Shown here: positions 7,371 to 15,460 of the stretch, one piece after another
How positions within the stretch are numbered: the stretch's first letter is position 1
How the letters are laid out: each line of letters begins with the position of its first letter
DNA from: CAWDMN01 sp963803155
Lineage (GTDB): Bacteria > Acidobacteriota > Terriglobia > Versatilivoradales > Versatilivoraceae
Direction: 5' to 3'
NCBI GenBank assembly: GCA_963803155.1
Contig: CAWDMN010000104.1
Coordinates: 1-15,753, forward strand
Length of the DNA: 15,753 nucleotides
Translations under genes and position numbers: made by a program
The notes under the pieces: generated by a model
What the model was told of the DNA's origin: nothing
Databases searched by the model: none
The model's input: only the letters and a program-made list of their open reading frames with translations

Positions 7371-7919
7371 ATGGAACATGGAGAAAACTTGATCCTCACG
7401 GCGGTGGGGCCGGATAGAATCGGACTGGTGGGAAAGCTCTCTGAATTCATTGTCCAACGGGGATGTAATATCGAGGACAGCAAGATGGCGGTTTTTTGCG
7501 GTGAATTTGCCATCATCCTCTTAGTTTCGGGTGAGGCCAGAAATTTACAGCAAGTAGTCAGCCAGTACAATGAACTGGAAGCTCAGACTGGGTTGGCCAT
7601 GGCTGTTCGCCGTCCCAGTATTCGCAAAGCGTCTGAGCCCACTTTGCCTTATAAGCTGACGGCCTCGTGCATGGATCACCCCGGAGTGGTCCATCGTATC
7701 AGCAGCATCCTGAGCCATCTGGCGGTGAATATCGAATCCATGGAAACCAAAACTTATCCAGCTCCCGTCAGCGGGACTCCGATTTTCCGGTTGGAGGCGG
7801 AGATTTCAATTCCCATCAGTCTTAACATCAATGCTCTTCGCTCCCGTCTGGCTGAAATCGAGCGGGAAGAAAATATCGACGTCGACCTTTGCATCCTGGG
7901 ATCCGATACTTCACGCTGA
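7371..7919 (+). CDS. GcvR-like protein with two ACT domains
   Basis: This 182-residue protein is two ACT domains in tandem and little else. The first (about residues 6-75) opens LILTAVGPDRIGLVGKLSEF and continues RGCNIEDSKMAVFCGEFAIILLV. The second (about 93-172) opens YKLTASCMDHPGVVHRISSI and continues LAVNIESMETKTY. The GPDRIG and DHPGVV turns between first strand and helix are the typical amino-acid-binding positions. This is the architecture and length of GcvR, the glycine-cleavage-system regulator, which acts by protein contact and has no DNA-binding domain. No GcvA partner or gcv gene is nearby. The ATG at 7371 is favoured by AAAGGAA at 7354-7360; a TTG 7 codons earlier is less likely. 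It is cytoplasmic. Its ligand and partner here are unknown. Confidence 0.85.
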   Translation: MEHGENLILTAVGPDRIGLVGKLSEFIVQRGCNIEDSKMAVFCGEFAIILLVSGEARNLQQVVSQYNELEAQTGLAMAVRRPSIRKASEPTLPYKLTASCMDHPGVVHRISSILSHLAVNIESMETKTYPAPVSGTPIFRLEAEISIPISLNINALRSRLAEIEREENIDVDLCILGSDTSR

Positions 7920-7964
7920 GGCATTGTCAGCAAATCATCTCCTCGCTTGGGGTGATCGGCACCG

Positions 7965-7985
7965 CAGTGATCAGCCCAGTGATCA
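7965..7985. repeat. Close direct repeat CAGTGATCA x2
   Basis: CAGTGATCA occurs at 7965-7973 and 7977-7985 with a 3-nt gap (12-bp period). A related GTGATC lies just upstream (7952-7957). It lies about 130 bp before the glycoside hydrolase gene, where an upstream regulator site could sit. There is no direct evidence of function. Confidence 0.35.
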
Positions 7986-8033
7986 TAGAGAGATCAGTGC
8001 CGTTCCTAAGTATTTGCGAAGGAACAGCGGCTT

Positions 8034-8047
8034 TCCCCCCGGGGGGA
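8034..8047. repeat. Perfect 14-bp GC palindrome
   Basis: TCCCCCCGGGGGGA is a perfect palindrome 68-81 bases before the glycoside hydrolase start, inside the likely leader or promoter region. There is no loop or T tract, so it is not a typical terminator. Confidence 0.5.
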
Positions 8048-8114
8048 TTAGCTCGCCTTTATCATCAATTGAGCTGGCCATTTCTAAGCCGATTTTTTTC
8101 TGGAGGAAGCATCG

Positions 8115-9623
8115 ATGAAAAGACATCTCATTAAACTAATGATCATGGGATTGTGCTTCGCATTGGGAACTGCCGCGGCAGCGTCCCCCGAAACTCAAGG
8201 GAAAGTCACTGTGAATTGGGAGAAGGTTTTATTGGTCTCAAAGACCACTCCGACGCTACAAGTCGTAGTCAACCCTCCGTTGCGTCGCAATTCTTCCATT
8301 CATGACCGTGTATTTCAGAAATTGCAGGAGTTGGGTTGTGATTATGTCCGCTACGTCCCCTGGCTACCCTATCCCAAATTGGGGATTGCTGAGTTGGAAC
8401 CTCCGAGAAACGGGGAAACTGCCTGGGACTTTTCCCTTATCGATCCTCTGACAACGGATTTCCTGAACGCTACGGCGGGACACTCCGTGATTCTTAATTT
8501 CAGCATTATTCCGCAATGGATGTTTAAGACTGAACAGTCGATCCTTTTTCCGTCAGACCCCAACCAGGTGACGTGGGATTATCAGCAGGGCACAGAATTG
8601 CGTGACCCCAGCGGCAAAGAGGTGGCGGATTATTATGCCCGGCTGGTCCGCTGGTACACGGAAGGCAAGTTTACCGATGAGTATGGCAAAAGCCACCAGT
8701 CAGGACACCATTTCAAGATTGACTATTGGGAAGTTTTCAATGAGGTCGATTTTGAACATCAAATGACGCCGGAGACTTATACCAAAGTGTACGATGCGGT
8801 GGTGGAGGCTCTTCATGGCATACAGCCGCAAATGAAATTCGTAGCCATGGGATTGGCTGCACCCTCCAAGAATCCCCGCTATTTTGAATATTTCCTTGAC
8901 CCGAAAAACCACAAGACGGGTATTCCTTTGGACATGATTTCCTACCACTTTTATGCAAGTCCAAGTCGCGATGAGACCATGGAGATGAAACAATTTACTT
9001 TCTTTGAGCAGGCGGATCACTTTTTGGATGTCGTTCGTTACATCGAGGCGATTCGTCAGCGCTTGTCTCCGGCAACTCGCACTACGATCAATGAAATAGG
9101 CTCGATTGACTCCAGTGATTTTGACCAGGGAAGTCCGGTCTATGTTTACAAACCGCTGCCTCCTTCCTATTGGAATTTGAGTGGAGCCGTCTATGCCTAT
9201 GTTTATAGTGAACTGGTTCGGCAAGGGATTGATGTGGCCGGAGAGTCGCAACTAGTAGGATACCCGACCCAATTCCCCAGCGTGTCCATGGTGGACTGGA
9301 ATACCGGTCAACCTAACGCTCGCTACTGGGTGCTGAAACTGCTTCGGGATAATCTCGGCCCGGGTGACAAGCTGGTCTATACAGACTCGACCGTGCCCTA
9401 TGTATACTCCCAGGGCTTTTTGACACGCGAAGGAAAACGGAAGGTGCTGCTTGTCAACAAGCGCGACCGAGAGTTCGAGCTCGTGATTTCGGGTGCCGCC
9501 GGTGCTGAGGTAAGATCCGTTGATCAGAAAACAGGATTCCAGCCGCCTTCCGCGGCCCGAATCGCCAGCGATCAAGTCTCCATGGGAGGATTGGCCGTGA
9601 TGATCGTGACTCTGCCCAATTAA
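8115..9623 (+). CDS. Secreted clan GH-A glycoside hydrolase, GH39-like
   Basis: This 502-residue protein has a signal peptide (MKRHLIKLMIMGLCFALGTAAAA, cut near residue 23). A TIM-barrel region (about 40-410) follows, then a small beta domain (about 420-502). The acid/base is probably Glu210 in YWEVFNEVD, the Asn-Glu signature after strand 4 of clan GH-A. The nucleophile is probably Glu327 in TTINEIGS after strand 7. The KIDYWEVFNEVD block, with the following PETYTKVYDAVVEALHGIQP, is typical of GH39 (beta-xylosidase and alpha-L-iduronidase family), so it should release sugars from a glycan in the periplasm or outside. The substrate is not shown. GGAGG at 8102-8106 with 8-nt spacing makes the ATG secure. 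A lyase acting on uronic-acid glycans lies 1.4 kb away on the other strand. Confidence 0.82.
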   Translation: MKRHLIKLMIMGLCFALGTAAAASPETQGKVTVNWEKVLLVSKTTPTLQVVVNPPLRRNSSIHDRVFQKLQELGCDYVRYVPWLPYPKLGIAELEPPRNGETAWDFSLIDPLTTDFLNATAGHSVILNFSIIPQWMFKTEQSILFPSDPNQVTWDYQQGTELRDPSGKEVADYYARLVRWYTEGKFTDEYGKSHQSGHHFKIDYWEVFNEVDFEHQMTPETYTKVYDAVVEALHGIQPQMKFVAMGLAAPSKNPRYFEYFLDPKNHKTGIPLDMISYHFYASPSRDETMEMKQFTFFEQADHFLDVVRYIEAIRQRLSPATRTTINEIGSIDSSDFDQGSPVYVYKPLPPSYWNLSGAVYAYVYSELVRQGIDVAGESQLVGYPTQFPSVSMVDWNTGQPNARYWVLKLLRDNLGPGDKLVYTDSTVPYVYSQGFLTREGKRKVLLVNKRDREFELVISGAAGAEVRSVDQKTGFQPPSAARIASDQVSMGGLAVMIVTLPN

Positions 9624-9928
9624 GGCGAACCCGGGGTTCCAGGCGAATAATTTATTTGTGACTTGACTCCCGGCGATTCAAGATTACGTTGTCATGGATC
9701 ATGCACAACTTGCCAGACCAAATATGCTGTGAATTTTCATTCTATACCTGCGGGATTGGCAATTCGGCAGGACGGGTTGGAATCATACTGCAGAAAGTTA
9801 CACAAGAAATCCGCTCGCTGCTTTCAACTGCCGGAATTTAGAGCCGTTGCCAGATAGTGCTTTAGAGTTCAGCTGAATATTGGCGCCATACGATGCACGC
9901 AGTTAGATGCGACGATCCGGTTGCGAAT
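9624..9928. other. Convergent intergenic gap, nothing recognised
   Basis: These 305 bp separate the ends of the glycoside hydrolase (+) and the membrane regulator (-). A small stem GAACC-CGG-GGTTC lies just after the hydrolase stop (about 9627-9639) without a T run. A 64-codon frame at 9663-9857 starts with TTG, has no ribosome site and no family resemblance. Nothing else could be supported. Confidence 0.5.
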
Positions 9929-11254
9929 TCAGAATTTGTGGATGCGGTGGGCCACCAACTCGAACTTCGGAGTGTTCCGGATCATGTAGTCGATCTTCAG
10001 CAGAACCTCAAAATAGGGGAACGGGGCTTTTGGATTTAAAGCGAGTGCCGAATTCAGCGTCTGGACCCAACGCTCGCTGCTGATGAATTGACCGCCAGCT
10101 TCAGAGGATGCCATGTCGGTTCCCGAGATCAGCAGAACATTCCCTTTCCGACTCGGGCTGGGCAGAAAGGCCACCCGGCAGAATCCTTGCTTGGTCCATT
10201 GAACCTCATAGTTTGCGCTCTCACCAGGAAGTGGTGAGCGATTCAGAAAGTGGCAGGACATCGGGGGCGTTTCTCGAAATACGCTTTGGAAATTCAATTG
10301 ATTCTCGAAGATGTCCACCCAGGGATTCGTCCGCCGTGTGCCCACCAGAATGAGATTGTGCGACTGGAGGTAGTTCACCGTAAAGTCGCCGGCAAAGACG
10401 AGCTCCGTAGGCAGGTTTCGGCCCGCGTTGAGCAACGAGAAAGTTGCCGCCGACCGGGCGTCGGAAATGTGAGTAAAGTATTCACCGGTCAGCTGCTTCC
10501 ACTTGGCAATCTCCACTGGGTCCTTTAACCTTTCGGTGCTCAGACGAGTGAAGTCCTTGTCCCGGTATTCATTCAGGGTAAGCTGATACTGGATTGCGTC
10601 CTCAAACAATCCGAGGACCACGTCAGAGAGCACGATGCAGGTCGGGCGCCCGTTGTCGAACATCTGATACCACAGGCGATCCACAGTGGCGCCCGGTTCG
10701 AGATACCGGGCGGTTCGAGTCGGACTCACCAGAGTCCAAAGCGCAAACCCAAGTCCCGCCACCAACAAAAGCACACAGCCAACCAGAACCGAGAGGGCCG
10801 CAATTCGCCGTTTCCCCCGGGGAGGCAGGCGCAACCGAGACAGTTCCGGCAAATGGTCTGGGGAGGAATAGGAGTCGCGACTGTGGAAGACCGGCGCGTA
10901 AGCCCCCTTGGGAATCTCAATCACTACCGGTTCGTCCCGGCCCTCGGTGGCGAAATACTGTTCCAGCCTCTTGCGGAGCTGGGACACATGCACGCGGACA
11001 ATGGGATCTTCAGCCGTGTCGTAATCCGGCCGGCGGTTGAAAATCGCAATCCCGATCTCCTGTTCCCGAACTACCCATCCCGGATCGTTGGCTTTGCGAT
11101 CACAGAGGAAGAGAAACAGTGCACGCAGACGGTTCGACTTTCCAAAGGCAGGACCCGAAGCCAGCCGTTCGACAAGTTCCCGAATTTCAGGCTGTAGACC
11201 GTGGGCAAGGCCCGATCCGTGACTTGGATCCTCCTCTTTCATCACTCCGGCCAC
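9929..11254 (-). CDS. Membrane-anchored winged-helix transcriptional regulator (ToxR/CadC architecture)
   Basis: This 441-residue one-component regulator starts at GTG 11254-11252, chosen because a perfect AGGAGG lies 8 nt upstream; an ATG four codons in has only a badly spaced GGAG. Residues about 25-122 form an OmpR/PhoB-type winged helix. The recognition-helix region is DPIVRVHVSQLRKRLEQYF (83-101) and the wing is VIEIPKGAYAPVF (111-123). One transmembrane helix (about 150-176, following KRR) puts residues 177-441 outside the cytoplasm. That domain has no TPR or beta-propeller repeats. It contains ELVFAGDFTVNYL, LILVGTRRTNPWVDIFENQLNF and GNVLLISGTDM, which look like conserved blocks of an Acidobacteria-associated sensor domain I cannot name. 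It is divergent from the TonB-dependent receptor, its most likely target. The signal sensed is unknown. Confidence 0.82.
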   Translation of the reverse strand: MAGVMKEEDPSHGSGLAHGLQPEIRELVERLASGPAFGKSNRLRALFLFLCDRKANDPGWVVREQEIGIAIFNRRPDYDTAEDPIVRVHVSQLRKRLEQYFATEGRDEPVVIEIPKGAYAPVFHSRDSYSSPDHLPELSRLRLPPRGKRRIAALSVLVGCVLLLVAGLGFALWTLVSPTRTARYLEPGATVDRLWYQMFDNGRPTCIVLSDVVLGLFEDAIQYQLTLNEYRDKDFTRLSTERLKDPVEIAKWKQLTGEYFTHISDARSAATFSLLNAGRNLPTELVFAGDFTVNYLQSHNLILVGTRRTNPWVDIFENQLNFQSVFRETPPMSCHFLNRSPLPGESANYEVQWTKQGFCRVAFLPSPSRKGNVLLISGTDMASSEAGGQFISSERWVQTLNSALALNPKAPFPYFEVLLKIDYMIRNTPKFELVAHRIHKF

Positions 11255-11262
11255 TTTCGCCG

Positions 11263-11268
11263 CCTCCT
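11263..11268 (-). promoter_or_regulatory. Ribosome binding site deciding the regulator's GTG start
   Basis: CCTCCT on the plus strand reads AGGAGG on the minus strand. It is a full anti-16S match placed 8 nt before GTG 11254. Confidence 0.75.
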
Positions 11269-11749
11269 AATCTTCCGCGGGTAATCTCTGGCCGCCCTTC
11301 GAAGGCTGATAGCAATAGGACCAAAGGTCCGGCAGGACTCATAGGCGCTCCCCAAAATAGGAGCACCCTGAGTTATTTAGGTATCAATTAACAAGATGAA
11401 CCAAGGTTCCCCCAAATGTCAAGACCGTTTTCAAGGGGATATAGGGTGAATTGCCAGCCCATGATCACTTTAATAATCCCGGATTAAGTTTGCTCCAAAG
11501 CAGCCAGGCAGAGGTTGGTGTCCCGAGTATTGGAGAGTTACCAACTCATTACGTGCCGGCTAGTCTAGAATCGCCACCAGGTACAAAATTCTTGAGGGGG
11601 AACAGGATGCAAGCGCATACAACACGGTAATTGGGCTGTAAAGGTTGTTAGCGAACATCGTTAAGGAACAAAAAGACATGGTTAATTTACCGAAAATTGA
11701 CTTGTTTTTGCTCCCCCTCCCGAACATAAACTGCGTTCATATAAAAAAT

Positions 11750-11754
11750 GGAGG
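11750..11754 (+). promoter_or_regulatory. Ribosome binding site deciding the receptor start
   Basis: GGAGG with 8-nt spacing to ATG 11763. The in-frame ATG at 11748 overlaps this site and cannot use it, so translation should begin at 11763, directly at the signal peptide. Confidence 0.75.
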
Positions 11755-11762
11755 TTTTTATC

Positions 11763-14700
11763 ATGAAACAGTTTGCAAAAATTTTGCTCGTGGGAGCGTC
11801 GCTGCTGGCATTTCTGGCCGGGGCGCCCAGCGCGGTTTATGCGCAAGAATCCCGCGCCACCATCGCCGGGAACGTGACCGATCCTAGTTCAGCGGTGATC
11901 TTAGGCGCGGCGGTAGAGGTCACCAATACCGCAACCGGTGTCGTTTCGAAGACTGTCTCCGTCAGCTCGGGCGCCTTTCGGATCCCCTACTTGATCCCTG
12001 GCCATTATAAGTTGATGGTTGGCGCGCCTGGATTCAAAACCTATGTTCAGCCCGACATCGAACTGCACATGGCGGAAACTGTCGAACTGAACATCGCTCT
12101 CCAAGTGGGAGAGTCTAAGGAGACAATGGAAGTCAGTGCCTCGGCTGAGCTATTGCAAACCACCGAGGCGAGCCAGAGCGCGACCATCAGCAAAGCCGAA
12201 TTGGACGAAATCCCCATTCAGGGTGGTTCGGCTTTGGAACTGCTCACCTTCGCCCCAGGCATGTCGAAGCAGGGTGAGCTGCGTACCCCTTATCCTGCCT
12301 GGAATAACGGGCTTACCATGGTAAGTTCCAATGGCGCCGGGTTGGCCCACAATGACATCACGCTGGATGGAGTGGCGAACGAGAGCGTGGGCGGACCCGG
12401 ACAAAACGGAGCAGCCAATGGCTACACTCGACCGGCGATCAGTCTTTCCAGCTATGCGATTGATGAGATGAAAATCCAGACTAACGTCTACGATGCCACG
12501 CAGGGCCATACCTCCGGAGCGGTCTTCAACATGGTTAGCCGCTCGGGCGCCAATGCTTTCCACGGCGAGGCGCACTACCAATTCTACCCCTCCTCCTGGG
12601 CGGCGGAGAATCCGTTCAACCGTTCCTATGTTTATTACAACAGCGCCGAGCAGTCCCGTTGGGGGTTCTCGTTGAGCGGTCCCGTGCTGTTGCCTAAGAT
12701 TTATGACGGCCACAACAAGACTTTCTGGTTCTTCACGATGGAGCGGCACCCTTTCAAGACTCCCTCTTCCAGCCAGGATTCGGTTCCAACCGAAGCGGAA
12801 CGCAACGGCGATTTTTCCGCTCTATTGGCTTTGGGCCCCCAATACCAGATTTACAACCCCTTCACCATTAAAGATCATTCGGATCTGAGCCGTTCTCCCT
12901 TTCCCGGCAACATTATCCCCTCAAACTTGATTAGCCCCGTGGCGCAAAGCATTTTGAAATATATCCCCATGCCGAACAACACGGCGGGAGTCAGCGCGAA
13001 CGGGCAAGGGAACTACGTTTGGGTCGATCCGCAAGTCGACACCTACGACACCTACAGCACCCGGGTGGACCACAGTTTCTCCGACCGGCACCGCCTGATG
13101 GGACGGTTCAGCTGGGACAAGTGGTTCGAAGGATGGGGAGACACCTATGGCAACGGGACATCTGGGGAAAGACAGCTCCGGAGCTCCTATGTCGCCGCGC
13201 TCGACGATGTCTACACTTTCTCCCCCAATCTGGTCCTTGACCTGAAAGTGGGGCTGACTTACCAGAAGTATGACGACGGCCCCAAGGTCCAGGGAGTCGA
13301 TTATGCCGCCCTAGGTTTTTCGCCGCAGTTGACGGGGCTGATCTCAAAATCCCTCGCCATTTTCCCCAACATTCAGTTTGGGGACGTTTTCGACAACATC
13401 GGAGGGACGGCGGGGTACTACGACAACAACACCAACGCCACCTTCAACGGCACGCTGAGCTGGCAAAAGGGCAAACACAACCTGCGGGTTGGGGGCGAGT
13501 TCCGAGACTGGATGCAAAACCATTTGAGCACTTCCGGGGTGAACTCCCCTTACATCTCGTTTGGCAGCGGCTATACCAGCGGACCTCTGCCGTCGTCCAA
13601 CTCCGCTCCCGTAGGCCAGGGATTCGCCTCCTTCCTGCTGGGGGTGCCTTCCAGCGCCTCGATGAGCGTAGCCAGCCCCTTCTCGGCCAATTACAAGTGG
13701 GGTGCGCTGTTTCTGCAGGACGATTGGAAAGTGACTCCCAAACTGACGCTCAACCTGGGATTGCGCTGGGAATTGGAGATGCCGACTCAGGAGAAATACA
13801 ACCGCATGGAAATCGGCTTTGACCCCTCGTCAGCGCCGAGTTTTGCTTCCGCGGCCGAAGCAGCTTATGCCAACACCGGATTTGCGGCAAACGCGGCCAG
13901 CATTGCGGGGGCGGCCAGCCTGACCCCGGCCCAGACCGCCACTTTAACCAATTGGCTCTCCTCTTTCCCTTCGAGCACCAAGTTGAGCGGCGGATACATC
14001 TACGCCGGCCCTGGCAACCGCGGAACCTGGAAGACCGATTGGAAAGAATTCCTGCCCCGCTTTGGTTTGGCTTACCAGCTTAACAACAAAACGGTAATTC
14101 GCAGCGGCATCGGCATTTTCTACGATTCGCTCGGAGTGGGCCGCAATTTTCTGCCCATCCAGGATGGCTTTACCCGCACCACCAATATCAATTCTTCGGT
14201 GGATGGCGGCGTCAACTTTCTGAACAGCTTAGTTAATCCGTTCCCGTCCGGCCTGCTTCCCTCGGTCGGAAACTCGCTGGGGGCGGACTTGAGCGCCGGC
14301 AACAGCATCTTCGTGGGCTACCGCAACGCCCGGGAGCCGTATTCGGTCCATTGGTCCTTCGGCGTGCAACGCGAGTTGCCGGGCAAGTTCATGATAGATG
14401 CCAGCTACGTCGGCGCCCGGGGAGTGGATCTGCCGGTCACGAATGGCTGCTACCTCTCCGGCGTTCCCTGCACCAATCTCAACCTGGTCTCCCAAAGATA
14501 TCTTTCCACCTCGCCCTTTTATGACGGGGACAACTTGGCGGTGTTGAATGCCCGGGTTCCAAATCCCTACGCCGGGATGAGCGCCCTGCCCAACCTCAAC
14601 GGCGCCACCACGACCTTGGCCCAGCTGCTGCAACCGTACTCGCAGTTCGGCGCCATTCAGGCCACTACCACGGGCGGCACCAGCATGTTCCACTCTTTGC

Positions 14701-15371
14701 AGGCGCGCCTCGAACGCCGCTTCCACCAGGGTCTCAGCTTCTCGACCAACTTCACCTGGCAGAGAGAAATGGACTCGACCATCTACCTGAACGGCGGCGA
14801 TCCGCACCCCACAAAAATGATCAACGGCGCCGATCCAGGACTGATCGGCAATGCCATCCTGGTTTATGAGCTCCCCTTCGGGAAAAACCGGACGTTTGGC
14901 CGTTCCTGGCACGGCCTGGCCAACTACCTGCTCGGCGAGTGGCAGATGTCAGGAACCTTCAAGGCCCAGCAGGGCTATCCGGCCGGACTCACCGATCTGC
15001 TCCTGCAGCCGGGCAAGACGCTGCGGGACCTCAACGGCCAACGGGATGCAAACAACTTCTTTGATGTTTCAGCGCTGAACACGGACACATCCCTCCAACC
15101 GGGGTGGAACCATCTGCGAACGCTTCCCCAGCAGGTGAGTTACCTGCGAGGGCCCGCCATGTGGACGACGGATGCCGCCCTTAGCAAGAAGGTCACGCTC
15201 TTCGAACGGGTCAAAGGCGAGTTCCGCCTGGAAATGTATAATGCAACCAATCACACCAGCCTCTGGCCCTGGATGACGATCAATTCGGCGAATACCTATG
15301 GTGCTCAATACAACCGCCGGTACAACGGATTGCCTCGCACCTTCGAGGTTAGCCTTCGGGCCACGTTCTGA
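11763..15371 (+). CDS. Oar-like TonB-dependent outer-membrane receptor
   Basis: The 1202-residue protein starts with a signal peptide (MKQFAKILLVGASLLAFLAG through VYA, cut before Q28). Residues about 30-115 are a carboxypeptidase-regulatory-like Ig fold (RATIAGNVTDPSSAVILGA, GAFRIPYLIPGHYKLMVGAPGF). A linker (VGESKETMEVSASAELLQTTEA) and a plug domain follow (about 125-260, with SKAELDEIPIQGG and NDITLDGV). The remainder is a 22-strand-type barrel rich in aromatic strands, ending in EVSLRATF with the terminal Phe needed for outer-membrane insertion. This is the Oar-like layout expanded in Acidobacteriota. Such receptors import large ligands with TonB-ExbBD energy, but the ligand is not deducible. 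No SusD-like partner is seen next to it. The gene is GC-rich, divergent from the membrane regulator, and followed by a DUF2271 gene. Confidence 0.92.
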   Translation: MKQFAKILLVGASLLAFLAGAPSAVYAQESRATIAGNVTDPSSAVILGAAVEVTNTATGVVSKTVSVSSGAFRIPYLIPGHYKLMVGAPGFKTYVQPDIELHMAETVELNIALQVGESKETMEVSASAELLQTTEASQSATISKAELDEIPIQGGSALELLTFAPGMSKQGELRTPYPAWNNGLTMVSSNGAGLAHNDITLDGVANESVGGPGQNGAANGYTRPAISLSSYAIDEMKIQTNVYDATQGHTSGAVFNMVSRSGANAFHGEAHYQFYPSSWAAENPFNRSYVYYNSAEQSRWGFSLSGPVLLPKIYDGHNKTFWFFTMERHPFKTPSSSQDSVPTEAERNGDFSALLALGPQYQIYNPFTIKDHSDLSRSPFPGNIIPSNLISPVAQSILKYIPMPNNTAGVSANGQGNYVWVDPQVDTYDTYSTRVDHSFSDRHRLMGRFSWDKWFEGWGDTYGNGTSGERQLRSSYVAALDDVYTFSPNLVLDLKVGLTYQKYDDGPKVQGVDYAALGFSPQLTGLISKSLAIFPNIQFGDVFDNIGGTAGYYDNNTNATFNGTLSWQKGKHNLRVGGEFRDWMQNHLSTSGVNSPYISFGSGYTSGPLPSSNSAPVGQGFASFLLGVPSSASMSVASPFSANYKWGALFLQDDWKVTPKLTLNLGLRWELEMPTQEKYNRMEIGFDPSSAPSFASAAEAAYANTGFAANAASIAGAASLTPAQTATLTNWLSSFPSSTKLSGGYIYAGPGNRGTWKTDWKEFLPRFGLAYQLNNKTVIRSGIGIFYDSLGVGRNFLPIQDGFTRTTNINSSVDGGVNFLNSLVNPFPSGLLPSVGNSLGADLSAGNSIFVGYRNAREPYSVHWSFGVQRELPGKFMIDASYVGARGVDLPVTNGCYLSGVPCTNLNLVSQRYLSTSPFYDGDNLAVLNARVPNPYAGMSALPNLNGATTTLAQLLQPYSQFGAIQATTTGGTSMFHSLQARLERRFHQGLSFSTNFTWQREMDSTIYLNGGDPHPTKMINGADPGLIGNAILVYELPFGKNRTFGRSWHGLANYLLGEWQMSGTFKAQQGYPAGLTDLLLQPGKTLRDLNGQRDANNFFDVSALNTDTSLQPGWNHLRTLPQQVSYLRGPAMWTTDAALSKKVTLFERVKGEFRLEMYNATNHTSLWPWMTINSANTYGAQYNRRYNGLPRTFEVSLRATF

Positions 15372-15378
15372 TCTTTGC

Positions 15379-15405
15379 GGGCCTGGCAGACAACCTGCCC
15401 GGCCC
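15379..15405 (+). terminator. Strong hairpin between receptor and DUF2271 genes
   Basis: GGGCCTGGCAG (15379-15389) pairs with CTGCCCGGCCC (15395-15405) at 10 of 11 positions across a 5-nt loop, 8 bases after the receptor stop. Only TT follows directly, so it may be a weak or partial terminator, or a 3' stabilising structure, rather than a full stop. Confidence 0.5.
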
Positions 15406-15416
15406 TTAGCGTTCAA

Positions 15417-15430
15417 CCTGGATTGCCAGG
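15417..15430 (+). repeat. Second small hairpin after the receptor gene
   Basis: CCTGG (15417-15421), loop ATTG, CCAGG (15426-15430). With the stronger stem just upstream it forms a double hairpin in the 89-bp gap. GGCAGACA occurs on both sides (15385-15392 and 15429-15436). Confidence 0.4.
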
Positions 15431-15460
15431 CAGACATAAATCTTGGCAATGGATTTCATC

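Larger units (their letters stand above)
11255..11762. promoter_or_regulatory. Dyad-rich divergent control region of regulator and receptor
   Basis: This 508-bp gap contains no gene. Several dyads were read by eye: CCTTCGAAGG (11296-11305); GGACC-AAA-GGTCC (11318-11330); GCTCC/GGAGC (11347-11351 and 11360-11364); an ACTTTAAT/ATTAAGT pair (11467-11489, one bulge); a GAGGTTGGT/ACCAACTC pair (11511-11547, one bulge); and a TTGTT/AACAA dyad with inner CGA/TCG (11645-11671). The first three lie near the regulator start and may control or autoregulate it. The last lies about 90-120 bp before the receptor start. TTGACT at 11697-11702 could be a -35 element, but no -10 at proper spacing was found. 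Confidence 0.45.

Noticed and set aside
8034..8047. GC palindrome as an intrinsic terminator of the ACT-domain gene
   Set aside because: There is no loop and no following T run, and it lies 115 bp past the stop near the next gene, so it is kept only as a repeat.
4745..9623. Classical polysaccharide utilisation locus
   Set aside because: No SusD-like gene, sulfatase or sugar importer is present, and the two enzymes are on opposite strands with long gaps, so only proximity is claimed.
9663..9857. 64-codon plus-strand frame after the glycoside hydrolase
   Set aside because: TTG start without a ribosome site and no recognisable domain; it sits in a convergent gap where chance frames are expected.
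14229..14912. 227-codon frame antisense to the receptor gene
   Set aside because: It is the reverse-strand shadow of a GC-rich coding sequence. The product is Gly/Val/Arg-rich without domain features, while the opposite strand is clearly coding.
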